From Ashinkailepas kermadecensis (Eukaryota; Arthropoda; Thecostraca; Neolepadidae): a stretch of DNA of 64,000 nt. Location: positions 62,001-126,000 of the forward strand of contig JAOTOM010005049.1 of assembly GCA_034440615.1 (NCBI GenBank), given 5' to 3'. This document shows, piece after piece, positions 1 to 10,993 of this stretch; position 1 is the stretch's first letter; each line of letters starts with the position of its first letter. Both the position numbers and the translations under genes were made by a program. Below the pieces are notes generated by a model. It was not told the origin of the DNA. It saw only the letters and a list, made by a program, of their open reading frames with translations, and searched no databases.

Positions 1-570
1 TTTCTGACGACACTGGTTGTTTTCTTTACCTATCGCAGCTGAAAGCATGGCATTCTCTGGGACTGACCCTGGCCAAGCGGTCACCCAGCCACGGATACGT
101 CGGTCGCGTGCATGACGTTATGACCACGTAACCGGCGCGCCGGTTGTGTGGCATATATTTGGCAACTATTCATTTATGCACCAATACATATACTATGCAA
201 CAATTCATGTAAAGCTATGTAAAGAGGTTAAAAAAAAAACTAATACAGTTAGAGGTATTCCTACACTAATTTTGAACTATCTGCCACACCATCATAGCTG
301 TGTATTTGGCCCACCAGCCAGACGCCACGATGGCTGGCTGGTGAGCCCGTGGTCGGAGCCGGCTGGATGGGCGCCGTCTAAGCTGCGTCATGAAGCCTTT
401 CCTTTGCACAACACATATATCGTCCGCACGTCCGCACTTCACGCTCAGTTCATAACGCCATCAATCGCCGGCACTGTCTACGGCTATGCAAGTCTGGGAC
501 ACTTCGATCTGCTCCCAATGCCAGCGCAAGAATGCCATCCTTCTCTGGGACGCTCTCCGGCCTGGGCCCA

Positions 571-948
571 GAGTTAGTCGCTGGGGAGTTAGTTAGTCGC
601 TCGGGAGTTAATCGCTCGGGAGTTAGTCGCTTGGGATTTAGTCGCTCGGGAGTTAGTCGCTGGGGAGTTAGTCGCTCGGGAGTTAGTTGCTCGGGAGATA
701 GTCGTTGGGGAGATAGTCGTTGGGGAGTTAGTCGCTCGGGAGTTAGTTGCTCGGGAGATAGTCGTTGGGGAGATAGTCGTTGGGGAGATGGTCGTTGGGG
801 AGATAGTCGTTGGGGAGATAGTCGCTCGGGAGTTAGTCGCTGGGGAGTTAGTCGCTCGGGAGTTAGTTGCTCGGGAGATAGTCGTTGAGGAGATAGTCGT
901 TGGGGAGTTAGTCGCCGGGAGTTAGTCGCTCGGGAGTTAGTCGCTCGG
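571..948. repeat. 15-bp minisatellite
   Basis: About 25 tandem units of roughly CGGGAGTTAGTCGCT, with variants TTGGGGAGATAGTCG. Because 15 is a multiple of three, one frame stays open and reads as a Ser/Gly/Arg repeat. I treat that frame as a by-product, since it has no start context or splice support. Confidence 0.93.
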
Positions 949-1843
949 ACGTGGCCCTCGCTGGTAATGAGAGGCTACTGGACCGAGTTGAATGGTTGAA
1001 ACGACAGACGATTACCCTACATTGTGTGATTTCACAGCCAATGGTATTGGTAATGGTAGTAATATAGGAAAAAATTATCCCACGAGATGTGATGCGACGG
1101 AATGTGACGCTTCGGCCTCGGTAGCCACAGCTCGGTATTCATTCTCTGCATGAATTTCACACTTGGCGCACATGTTTCAAAGATGGTGTTTTCTCGGATA
1201 AGCTGAGGTGTTTTGAAGCAGCTTAATAATTGCTTAATGTTTTGAAATTAGCCTCCTGGTCATGGAGCGTCAGGTGACCATACAAAGTGCAACTTTTGGA
1301 GATGTATGTTGTGCGATAGGCAACTGTCTTTCAGTTGGGTTATGTGATAATTAATGTATCTTTCCAAGTGTGTCTTTGATGGGTTTTTTTTCACATACAG
1401 TCCAGGAGAGTCACCAATCGTGGGCAGCAACCCCAAAGTGGCGTAATTTTCGCTTAGCCCAGCGTGACTTTTCATTTGTCGACATGTGTTGAACAGATGT
1501 ACGAAAAGCTCCTGAAAGTTTCATGTCCATGTTTTCATTCGTTTAGGAGATATCGCGCACAATCGTGATGTGAACCTACGGAAAACATCCCCCACGGTTA
1601 ATAGCGGGCAATGGAAGCAACTCAAGCAAAAATGTTCCCATCCAGAAATTCAAACGTGCTTTGGCTATTTATGGACCGCCTGAACATTGACAACGAAAAC
1701 TGCTTGCGTCACATTGAAAATTATCGCCGAATGTTTCTCCTATCCTATCATCATGCAGGCTGTACTACCGTCCTATAAACGGTCACATTAAATGGGATGG
1801 TTGCCGCGCGCAATAAGAAATGTCAGTCACTTATGGGATGAAC
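949..1843. other. Unique intergenic sequence
   Basis: No coding exon, transposon end or repeat array could be supported in this stretch. Composition is mixed and AT-leaning. Confidence 0.5.
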
Positions 1844-2088
1844 GCGACAGTCACGTGACAGCGACAGTCACGTGACAGCGACAATCACGTGACAGCGACA
1901 GTCACGTGGCAGCGACAGTCACGTGACAGCGACAGTCACGTGACAGCGACAGTCACGTGACAGCGACAGTCACGTGACAGCGACAATCACGTGACAGCGA
2001 CAGTCACGTGACAGCGACAGTCACGTGGCAGCGACAGTCACGTGGCAGCGACAGTCACGTGGCAGCGACAGTCACGTGACAGCGACAG
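1844..2088. repeat. 17-bp satellite with a CACGTG site in every unit
   Basis: About 14 tandem copies of CAGCGACAGTCACGTGA. Every unit keeps the palindromic E-box CACGTG. In most units the wider site is GTCACGTGAC; variants are GTCACGTGGC and ATCACGTGAC. GTCACGTGAC is the known consensus of the CLEAR element bound by MiT/TFE bHLH-zip factors in animals. Whether this array binds anything is inference. Confidence 0.95.
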
Positions 2089-2900
2089 AGCAGCGTCGAG
2101 CACAGCATACGACGTGTGTACATGCGTTCTATGTGAGACCGACCATCAGCTTCTTGCAGTTCAAAACAACCGCTCACGTGCAGAATAGCAGGGTCTCGTA
2201 AGGATGTTGCATTGAGTCAGACTACGGACCTGGTATGCTAAATGATGATCATGTTACCATGAGCAAGGCGAAGGCTGTCGTGAGGCTGTTGCATTGAGTC
2301 AGGCTACGGACCTGGTCTGCTGAGGGAATGCTCATAGTAAGCGAAGGCGACTGGTGGCTATTGGGTATGGTTCGAGGTTAAGATGGCGTGAACCATGGGA
2401 AGTGAAGGCGATTGATGACTATTGGGCATGGTTCGAGGTCGGGATGGCGTGAACTATAGTTCCTGAATATGAACGAGAATGTGGTAATGATAGATAGTTA
2501 GTACCTCCGTGAAAGACAGCACGAACACTGTCGTTGAAGAAATATTAGTAGTGTACCATCTTGCACATAACGTATACCGTAGCATGTTGGGCACATGCAT
2601 GACCATTGAAAGTAAACTACGACAGACTGACGAATTATAAAATATTTCTCAGCGTTCCAAGCTCCTGGAGATCATTAGCATGTCAAAACGGACCACTTTC
2701 AAGGAAATAATTTATTTCCTCCAGTTTTAATCAACTAGTCGTCGGGTCTAATTAAAAATGTTTACTTAACGAATCCGGTGATACGAATCGCCCTCCCCAC
2801 TTCGAGACGATCAATGCAAGAGATGGCGATGCCCAAAACGGCTGTCTTCCACCATTCCAATTACTGCGCTTGCGATTTCTCATTTTCTCGTTAGTTATGA
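2089..2900. other. Unique sequence with a weak duplication
   Basis: At about 2200-2460 there are two diverged copies of a segment containing TTGCATTGAGTCAG and ACTACGGACCTGGT, and two copies of a segment with ATGGTTCGAGGT and ATGGCGTGAACTAT. No gene is supported. Confidence 0.5.
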
Positions 2901-3850
2901 TCCTAATTATCTTCCGCCACGTTGAACTCCTTTGTTTGATTACGATTGACGGGTGCTGTCGGACGCGCTGCCGGTGTCGACTTTGGCCCCGGCTGTCGAC
3001 GTGCACCAAGTCGAGCCATTTCGGGCGTGCGCGAATCCAACGCCCCGCTCTGTTCTCGAATTAATGCCGCCAGGAAGTTGTCTCTTGAAGGCTCTGAACA
3101 TCTTGAAAGAGCGCGATGATAAATACTGCTACCAGGGATACTCAGGGCATATATGGCGTCCAGATTTATGGCTGTCAACGGAATTACGAAGCTGCTGATG
3201 GCTGAACCGTCCGAGAAATCGGACGGAAAACATGGTAATGAGCAGGGGTGAAGGTGACAGCGACAGTGAATGCAGCGACGACGGCTTCCGTCTGGCTCGT
3301 ATCAGCAGGACGTCAAACCAGATGGAGAGGAATCTGCTAGAAGCACGCCACTTGATTTCCGTCCCGCTCGAATGGCTGTCCGCTTCGGCAGCCACTCGCC
3401 CGCCGGGTGTGTTTGGCCGAGGAAGGTCGGCGATTCAGCGCTCGGCACGCCGAATGACTGCCACTTCGCCGCTTCGCTGGGCCAACAACGCCTTGTGCGT
3501 GCGGCGGTGCGCCGCCTGCCCAGCGCTCCCTTCTGTGTCGTAACTTGCCGACTCGATTTCATTTAATTCGCCCGTTAGCAGTCGGCAAATCAAGGTCGCG
3601 CCGCCGTGCTGCCGTCTGCGCCGTAATAACCGGGTGTCCGGCCGGATTCCCGATGCAAACAGTGTTTCTGTTTTGTTGTGATGGCCCTATGTGTGTGATT
3701 GATTGCATTGTTTGGCGGTTGCATGCCCTAGGGTGTTCCTGGGCTGGCACGAGCGACGACCTCACTGTTTGCCGCACAAACGGCCGTCCCCAGGGGCAGC
3801 CGCGCCAAGAAAGCACCAGCTATGTCGAAGATAGATGAGTCACGTACGGG
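2900..3850. other. GC-rich island with opposing open frames
   Basis: The stretch is rich in CpG, and several frames are open on both strands for 80-100 codons. None has a recognisable domain or a good splice boundary, so the frames are best explained by composition. It may be a regulatory or 5' gene region. An AT-leaning open frame of 141 codons (3822-4247, plus) follows, with an ATG start; it is not recognised and not convincing. Confidence 0.35.
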
Positions 3851-4253
3851 CCGGTGCAGGCTGTTAGAATCCGTGGGGATGGGACGGTACAGATTATTTA
3901 TGGATGCGGACGCGATTATGTCACGGAACGTTCTAAATAGCTTTGTACGCAAAGTCATTGTCACTTTGTCATCACGATGTTGGCCTGTTGTTTCACTTCT
4001 TGTTTTACATTTTTCGATATGCCTAACGAATGCTATTTACTACACGTCAAATGTCATCCTCACCTTTATTACACGCCATCCTGATTTGCATTATTTTCCA
4101 CCCCCACCACCACACGTACATACTAACAGATATGCGTTGCACAATATCTACCTATTGATACATTTTGTTCATGCTAAAAGGCGCATTGCATTTACTTACA
4201 AGAACATCCACGCAGCTAGTGGCTATTATTGCACAGGATGGAGGTGAATATTT

Positions 4254-4372
4254 TCGCAACCTGGCAGCGTACGTATCTCACCCAAACATCGAACTGCTTC
4301 GCTACCTGGCAGCGTGCGTATCTCACCGAAACCTCGAACTGTTTCGCTACCTGGCAGCGTACGTATCTCACC
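4254..4372. repeat. 45-bp tandem repeat, 3 copies
   Basis: Three units begin at CTGGCAGCGT (4261, 4306, 4351) and each contains the core ACGTATCTCACC. Confidence 0.9.
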
Positions 4373-4589
4373 TTAGTTCACCTGAGACATTAGCATAACT
4401 GACAGGTACACATGGAACACACATACAATACACTGATCAAGTACATTTGGAAGGTGAAAGCATCACCTCCTCCGTCTGTCTCCCTGCTTCCGCCGTAGCT
4501 GAACCGTTGGACGTGGTAGATGACGGTCTTCGCTGACCATCCGTGACCTGAGCCATCCGTGACCCAAGCCATCCATGACCTAAAGCCGA

Positions 4590-5230
4590 CGCGGAGGCCC
4601 AGACATCTAGGGCGGGCCGTGGGCGCCCGGGTTCAATCTTGGTTGTGAACGTGAATGTGTGAATTGATGCTTGGAAAACCCGAAGGGAGAAAAAAAACAG
4701 CCTGCTTGGAGAACCCATCGCTGCAGCCATCGCTGCAGCCATCGTTCAGCACGACTGCTCGACTTCAATCGCCGGCAATCGATGGGGAAATCAGCTGTCA
4801 GCCGGCGCCCGTGCTGCGGTGGGGCCGAGGAGGCGTCACCGCTTCTGCTGGGACCTTGCCGCGCACCCCGGCTGCTGGCTAAATCAACTTTATTGCCGGC
4901 TAATCGTCCGATAATAACACGGCGGCCGCCAGTGACGACCGCCCGCGTGTCAGCTGACCCCGGGGGCTGCCCCTGGCGCAGGGGCGTCGTCCCACACCGG
5001 TCCGTACCGGCGGCGCCGCGAGCCGCCGGCCGCCCTGCCGGCACTTACGATATGTCGCATGCCACGTGGGGCGCCGTAATTCGCCCAAACACGTCGGAAA
5101 ACGGACATGTGCCAGTGTGGCCGGTGCGAATGCACCGCACCTCAGCCCAGCGTGGCACACAGAGGGGCCTCTGACGGGGAGAGGTAGGGAGGGGAGTCGG
5201 TTCGTCTGGGGTCCGCTCTCTAAGAGTGAA
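4590..5230. other. GC-rich CpG island
   Basis: Very high CpG content, with frames open on both strands. It includes a short tandem CATCGCTGCAGC and AT-rich islets such as GGCTAATCGTCCGATAATAA inside the GC-rich sequence. No exon boundary is convincing. Likely regulatory or promoter-type sequence, by inference from composition only. Confidence 0.35.
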
Positions 5231-5498
5231 CGTCCAAGCCTGACCCGTTTGGCTCTCTGAATTAAATTAAAAAAACATCTGGAACCAGTTCAAGCATAGG
5301 TAAGCCTGCGTCCACCTTCCTGTTGGGAGAATTAAATCGATTACATTGCACAAATGAATTCATGCTTCATGTTGCACAAGGTAATACTGGACAACATATC
5401 TTACCACGAGGCCATGTTTGGCGATTTTTTGACATTTAATGAACTCATATTATGTCATAGAGCAAATATATTTATAACGAATGGGAAAAGTATGAACC

Positions 5499-5732
5499 TT
5501 AATTATAATTTAGCAATGATTTCCTCACTTCTCGAATAGATTCCAAGCAGGCCAATATGAATTCGAATTCCTCACAGCTTTTTAACCCGATATATGTGTT
5601 GTTATCTAAACACGTTTTCCAGGCAGGGGCAAGGGACGCAATCCACAATTCCCTTCTAGCCGTTGGATCTAAAAACGTATCATCGGATTTCACAGCAAGA
5701 TAGCGAAATGAATCATCACAAAATCTAGCAAT
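5499..5732 (-). CDS. Candidate last coding exon, unknown protein
   Basis: On the minus strand a strong polypyrimidine tract (about 5735-5760) ends in a CAGTAG acceptor. An open frame of 77 codons then runs to a TAA stop. The first CAG would place a TAG codon directly at the exon start, so the second AG (NAGNAG type) is the likely boundary. The peptide begins IARFCDDSFRYLAVKSDDTF and continues with a well-mixed, helix-rich composition (ARRELWIASLAPAW, then EEFEFILACLESIREVRKS). It lies outside any repeat and is not GC-driven, which favours real coding. I do not recognise the family. It could belong with the exons at 7500-7737 on the same strand, which would place the transposon at 6435-7123 in an intron. 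A transposon-derived protein is an alternative. Confidence 0.42.
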   Translation of the reverse strand: MARFCDDSFRYLAVKSDDTFLDPTARRELWIASLAPAWKTCLDNNTYIGLKSCEEFEFILACLESIREVRKSLLNYN

Positions 5733-5890
5733 CTACTGAGGGAGGAAAGAGTGAACAGGAGGAGACCAAATAACCCAAAAAGCTGGTAACTATCAAAACT
5801 TAATTTATGTTCTAGAATCTCACTCTGCTTTGCTGCGATTCTGAAGCATGAACCTTGGATTAGGTTTATTCTACTATCCAGTCATGCATG

Positions 5891-5947
5891 ATGCAACGGG
5901 CATAGTTCCAGTGCAACGGGCATAGTTCCAGTGTGACGAGCATAGTT
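5891..5947. repeat. 20-bp tandem repeat, 3 copies
   Basis: Units of AACGGGCATAGTTCCAGTGC; the third copy is diverged. Confidence 0.85.
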
Positions 5948-6434
5948 GACAGGATGAGTACTTGTATATAGCCACTCGTAGCTTAAATTTGGAACACTAT
6001 TGGGCAAATTTTCCAAATGTTTTAGTAAAATTGGCTCTTTGAAGCAAAGCTACAATTTTTGCCTTAGTTATCTTGGCATTGGTAATCATAAAATAATTGT
6101 AGCTGAATTGAAGCAACCGAAATGGAGGAGCTAACGATATCTAAGCAGCCGAAATTGAGCTTAGAATATGTAAAGAAATATTTTAGTGCAATCTTAATGT
6201 CATATTTCAACTAAGAAATTTGCTCTTGACACATATTTTCCTCATTATTACATTTTCAAATGGGACATAGGTAGCAGGATATCGGTAAAATTTTAGGGAG
6301 AAGCAGTTGGAGGCATATGTTGAGCATCTCATTTTGCGATAAAATTCTGAAGACCTATGGCGAGAGTACCGTATAATGACCATGGTTGGAGATACCGGAG
6401 GGCTCCAACCCCCTGGTTTAGCAATGCTAAGTTG

Positions 6435-7123
6435 CAGGGTGTCGATTTGTATCCTTTTGTGGGGGCCATGGCCCACCAATGTTGATCTTGGCCCCCAATG
6501 TTGATTTGGGCCCCCAATAACCTATGCTATTGTATGCTGATAAGAAAGCTAAAGGGAAAAATTAAAAACACCATGCTAGGTAGAAACATTGATGTTAACC
6601 AGCACATTTTGTACTGAAAAGAAACAGATTTGGATTAGATAGTGGACTGACCCTCCACCTTTTGCTGAAAAATGTAAAATTGTGTGCAAAAACAAACAAA
6701 ATAGCTGGAATTGCCTCCACTGTGGAAGTACAGCTTACATCATAAAATGTTGAGATTAGCGATGCGGATGCATTTTAAACCAGATTGTCTAAAGAAAATC
6801 TGCTAAGCAACTAAACAACAATTGCATGGTCATACTGATGTTTGTACACAACACCAATGGCAAAACCACATTAATTTCAAATTAATTCACTGCTGCTCAC
6901 ATTCATATTAATTCACACTGCTCTTTATCCATGTGACTTCCCAGGTATTGGACGATTTTCCCTGTTGGTGAGGATGCTGAATAAACATAAACATACACAT
7001 CGTCGAATACAAAATCAGAATTCCTGAGATCCGAAAATATAGTGGGCTAAATCCGATGAGTTTTTTCGGGGGGGGGGGTCTAGCGTTGGCACTTCCCCCC
7101 CAATGTTTAAAATCGACACCCTG
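6435..7123. mobile_element. Non-autonomous hAT-like transposon (MITE) with 8-bp target duplication
   Basis: The element is 689 bp. It starts CAGGGTGTCGATTTGTATCC and ends with the inverted AAATCGACACCCTG, giving 14-bp perfect terminal inverted repeats. It is flanked on both sides by the identical 8-bp duplication CTAAGTTG (6427-6434 and 7124-7131). An 8-bp duplication and CAG...CTG ends are the known signature of the hAT superfamily. No transposase frame is present, so it must have been moved in trans. Internal sequence beyond the termini is AT-rich and holds no gene. Confidence 0.9.
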
Positions 7124-7499
7124 CTAAGTTGTAATTTTCCCTATTCACTCTGAGCATTTTAAGACTGAGAACTGTCTGTTTTGATGAGAGATATCCAGAC
7201 TTGCTACTGATGTAGACATGTCTACACACATATCATGTATTTCAATAGTATATTCAGGCACAAAAACAAACGGGGAAAGATTTGGTGAAAATAAATCAAT
7301 GCGTTTTGGTTCCAATGTACCTGAAGACGCTCCAGTGTATGCAAATTGTTATAGCCCAAAATGCGCCTCCATAGTACCGCCACCGATCATAATTATACAT
7401 GGTGAGCTCAGTTTATCGAATGCACACCCTACCGACATGTTAACAAGAAAACAACTTAATTGGATACTCCATGGTCCGAACTGCATTATACAACTGTAC

Positions 7500-7554
7500 C
7501 TAACATCCAAGATAATTTTCCCAATGTATATCCTCTGGATACGTTGCTGAATAT
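7500..7554 (-). CDS. Possible small internal exon, unknown protein
   Basis: An acceptor ending AAAGCCTCAG and a donor TTAG|GTACAG on the minus strand bound 55 bases. In the phase set by the exon at 7673-7737 it reads IFSNVSRGYTLGKLSWML. The acceptor tract is weak. Another frame (QQRIQRIYIGKIILDV) and a plus-strand frame are also open here, so the call is tentative. Confidence 0.2.
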
Positions 7555-7672
7555 CTGAGGCTTTAAGCATAACGTTAGGTCAAACATCACATCAGCTCAA
7601 TGTTGCGCAAGCATGAGTAACATGTAATCAAGCAAAGGGTATCAAAGAACGAAATCGACAGACACTTACTGC

Positions 7673-7737
7673 ATATATTTTTTCGTGCAACTTAATACCG
7701 GATACATCAATGCGCAGCTGGACTTTGGCAGAAGCTG
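7673..7737 (-). CDS. Candidate internal exon, PTB-like strand motif
   Basis: On the minus strand a good acceptor (TCTTGTCATTTCTCCAG) and a near-consensus donor (GCA|GTAAGTG) bound 65 bases. The only sensible frame reads SAKVQLRIDVSGIKLHEKIY, ending in phase 0. The pattern K-V-x-L-x-I-x-x-x-G-I-K-L resembles the strand found in phosphotyrosine-binding (PTB/PID) domains of adaptor proteins. That resemblance covers about 13 residues and is not proof. No further PTB motif was found in the flanking sequence. The next exon may be 7500-7554 and the last one 5499-5732. Splice support is good; identity is unknown. Confidence 0.45.
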
Positions 7738-8481
7738 GAGAAATGACAAGACATGATTCCTCCCTGGAGCCACCCGTTGTAGCCTATTATATCACCATAT
7801 AAAATCATAGTCAGGAAACGTAATCCAGGTTTAGAGTTCACGTCAACGACTTTGATGCGGGAAAAAACTCAAGGGTGGAATCTCTTGGACGGGAATAGGC
7901 GAAATACGATCTATATTTCTTCGCGATATCCGGAACGCTATTTAATTGCTAAGGATATTACCGGCCAAGTTAGATCGAGCTGAATCCAAATTCCACTAAA
8001 GCCGTTTTTATATTTGGATGATGATCTGATTGACCTAAGTTTACCATGGCCGCAACGTTTTCGATCTCACGTTGGTTAGATTGCTGGAAACTTGAAAGGG
8101 CAAATTCTGGCACTCCCCACAATGGGTGAGGGGTACTCCCCATATACATTGCTCCCCATATACATGAATACGGTAATCTCTTTCTTGTTGTGCTGTCGAT
8201 GTTGTCAACAAAACTAACCGGTTATCCATGGTGCCAAGACCTGATCCAAATCCCTCCGCATGCCTATCAAGCATGCCAAATTGGCGTTGCAGCATGCATG
8301 CACATGCGGCCGTGCAATGTGCCGGTCGCAATCCCCTGATGAAGGCCAGGCAACACTCACGACGCCGCCGCGACAAGCTCATCAACTCCTCACCGAACAT
8401 TTCACCGACCCATAACACGTTCAGTGATAAAAACAAATGGTATGGCAAGCGGAAGAGACCTGGCCGGCTGCCAACGACCTG

Positions 8482-8687
8482 GCAGCACCACGTTAGGGAA
8501 GAGGTAGGTGACTTTGCGCCCGGTAGCCCGGGTTTTCCGCCGACGCCCTAGCAGCACCACGTTTGGGAAGAGATGGGTGACTTTGCGTCCAGTGACCCTG
8601 GTTCTCGCAGGCGCCTTAGCAGCACCACGCTTGGGAAGAGGAAGGTGACCTTGCGCCCGGCGACCCACGGTTCCCGCCGGCGCCCGT
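8482..8687. repeat. 69-bp tandem repeat, 3 copies
   Basis: Units begin GCAGCACCACG at 8482, 8551 and 8619 and share GGGAAGAG and GTGACTTTGCG. They lie in an otherwise GC-rich stretch where frames on both strands (8041-8668) are open but unsupported. Confidence 0.9.
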
Positions 8688-9197
8688 ATGGGTGAACCAC
8701 TCTTAGTATCAGTGTCGTCTGTCTGATCCTCAGCACCGCAGACTCTGGCAGCCGAGATAGCATGACTTCTGTTTGGGTACTCTCGGACCTACTGCTTGGT
8801 TTGTCACTTGAAGGACCGGGTGGTGGTGATGTTTACCGTTATCTTAGCATCTGGGCCAGCAGAGAGGGAAATCGAAAGGGAAGGTTGCGGGAGTAAAATA
8901 ATATAGCGTACTTACACAGGTGTAAAGATATGCGCACTGCGTATGTCAACATTCAAGTATAAGCTTGATTTTCTTCCTCGACTTTCCATGTCGATGTGCT
9001 GAAGGTTGAGCTAAGAATATCCAACTTAAGCGGCCCCTAATTCACTAAGTATATCAAGTTATGTTGATGAAGTCTAACCTGCGCCCTAATGGGGCGCAAC
9101 TGGTGTGCACACCTCAGGTCTCTTCGGCTTCCAGAACACCTTGCGGCTACAGGACCACGAAATTGTCAGTGCCTTTCAAGTGAGCCATCCTCTTTTA

Positions 9198-9356
9198 GAC
9201 CTGTATGCCCCAGCAGATGTTTAAGCCCGGAGCTTGATGCAGACCTGTGTGACCCAGTAGATTGTTTAAGCTTGGAGTTTGATACAGACCTGTGTGACCC
9301 AGCAGATGCTTAAGCCCAGAGTTGGATACAGACCTGTGTGATCCAGTAGATGCTTA
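9198..9356. repeat. 44-45-bp tandem repeat, 4 copies
   Basis: Units start GACCTGTGTGACCCAG at about 9198, 9242, 9287 and 9331. Confidence 0.9.
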
Positions 9357-9551
9357 GCGTCACACCATTCATTAGGGGTGAAAAGTGCAAGCAGGCGATG
9401 TGTACGCATCACGAACTCTGACCACACGCCAACGTTTGCAGCAGGCGTGCGAAGAACAAGCCACGGGATTTTGACGATAATCGGCAAAAGATAATCAGTG
9501 CTACCGATGCATACTTTCCCAGCTATTGTTGGTCGGTGCATACAAAGAATT

Positions 9552-9768
9552 GCACAAAGCGTTCTGCTGGCTTTGGTACACCAGACGTATCAGGATTCCC
9601 ATATCCACTGCATAAAGCCTTCTGTTGGCTCTGATACACCAGGCGTATAAAGATATTCAGATCCATTACACAAAGCCCTCTGGTGGCTAGACGGACGTAT
9701 CAGGATACTCAGATCTATTGCACAAAGCCCTCTGGTGGCTCTGATATACCGAACTTATCAAGATTAAA
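9552..9768. repeat. 58-bp tandem repeat, about 4 copies
   Basis: Units contain CACAAAGCCCTCTGGTGGCT and a run near CAGACGTATCAGGAT; one unit is shortened. Confidence 0.88.
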
Positions 9769-10993
9769 GTTGCAATTAAGGCTGCACAACACGCCCTGTA
9801 AGGCGTTCCTTTTGCAACGCGAACTCGAAAAAATGCGTTGTTGTTGTTCTGTTAATTAGTTTTTCCGACCCCTTGGTCTCAATCCATTTTCAAAGAGTAA
9901 TTTCAGCTCCTTTCGAGATGATTGCGTGTCGCGCAATAGAAGCTTGTGTGCAATTCATCCTTGAATCGAATGGGTGGGTGCACCCAAGTGCGGCCAATTC
10001 CGTTACAATATTCGGCCAATTCCGTTACAATATGGGTACTTCGGTTCCACTGACTGGGTCAGTGGAACGCCGTTCCAGCTGAGCGCCACCTGGCGGTCCC
10101 GTTGATTGAAGTCACTGTCCATCCGGTCACCCACAAGGACGGATCACGACGCTAGTCAGCTTATCTATGGTAGGTAATTTTCAAAACCCTCTAATTAAAA
10201 AATCAACGGATTGCGGGACCTCCTGGTGTAATAGTCGATGGAAAGCAATACATGGTCAATGTGTCTTGATCTCGAGACACGAGGTAATTTCGTAAATTTG
10301 CATTGAAAACCAACCCCACTTGGAGCGAAAGTCTGTATATCTCTCCCTCCCCCTGCATCCGCCAGTGTATAGCCGGCCACGTGACTTCCCACGCTGTGAC
10401 TTATCAGCAGCTGTAGCTGTCCGGCAAGTCTGTTCACGGCTGTTCCCACGGCGGCACCAGCAGTCAGTCGAAAATCCCAGCATTCGACCGAAAGCATGCA
10501 TCTACTACTGCCTCCATGTGCATGCAGTAGGACTTAACAAGTGCTTCGGATGCAATTCGTCGCTGTCAAATTCAGTCGCCTGCTTTGGAATGGTCCCTAT
10601 TTGTTTTGGAGTGGCCGATATTCCTTGGAATGAAAAATAGGCTCATCCGTCTGCAAATATTCTATCTTATCAGAATTCGAAAAAGCAAATGAATGTGTAG
10701 GGCGTTGTCATGTGGGCATCAGGATGACATTAAAACAAAACATTATTAGTGCAATGTGTTTCGTTTTTTTTGGGGGAACATCATAAATAGTTGGTTTAAT
10801 GCATCGGGTTTCGCCAAGGGGCTCGAATACTTCCCTCCTCTCCCCCTCCGTACCTTTTCACCTTCGAAAGTCGAGATGTGTCATGTGATCCATTGATCCA
10901 AGGGTGACAATTGGGAAATATTACAGATATTACATTTAGGATATTACAGGGACAGTTCCAGTGCCAGCCGCGATATCGCCGCCAACATCTTAG
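9769..10993. other. Sequence upstream of the candidate gene
   Basis: No repeat array was seen. A 21-base block CGGCCAATTCCGTTACAATA is nearly duplicated at 9990-10035. Open frames at 10195-10640 on both strands are not supported by splice sites. Earlier exons of the gene beginning at 10994 may lie here, but I could not define them. Confidence 0.4.

Noticed and set aside
146..577. 143-codon plus-strand frame at the start of the window
   Set aside because: No domain, poor start context, crosses a poly-A run, no splice signals.
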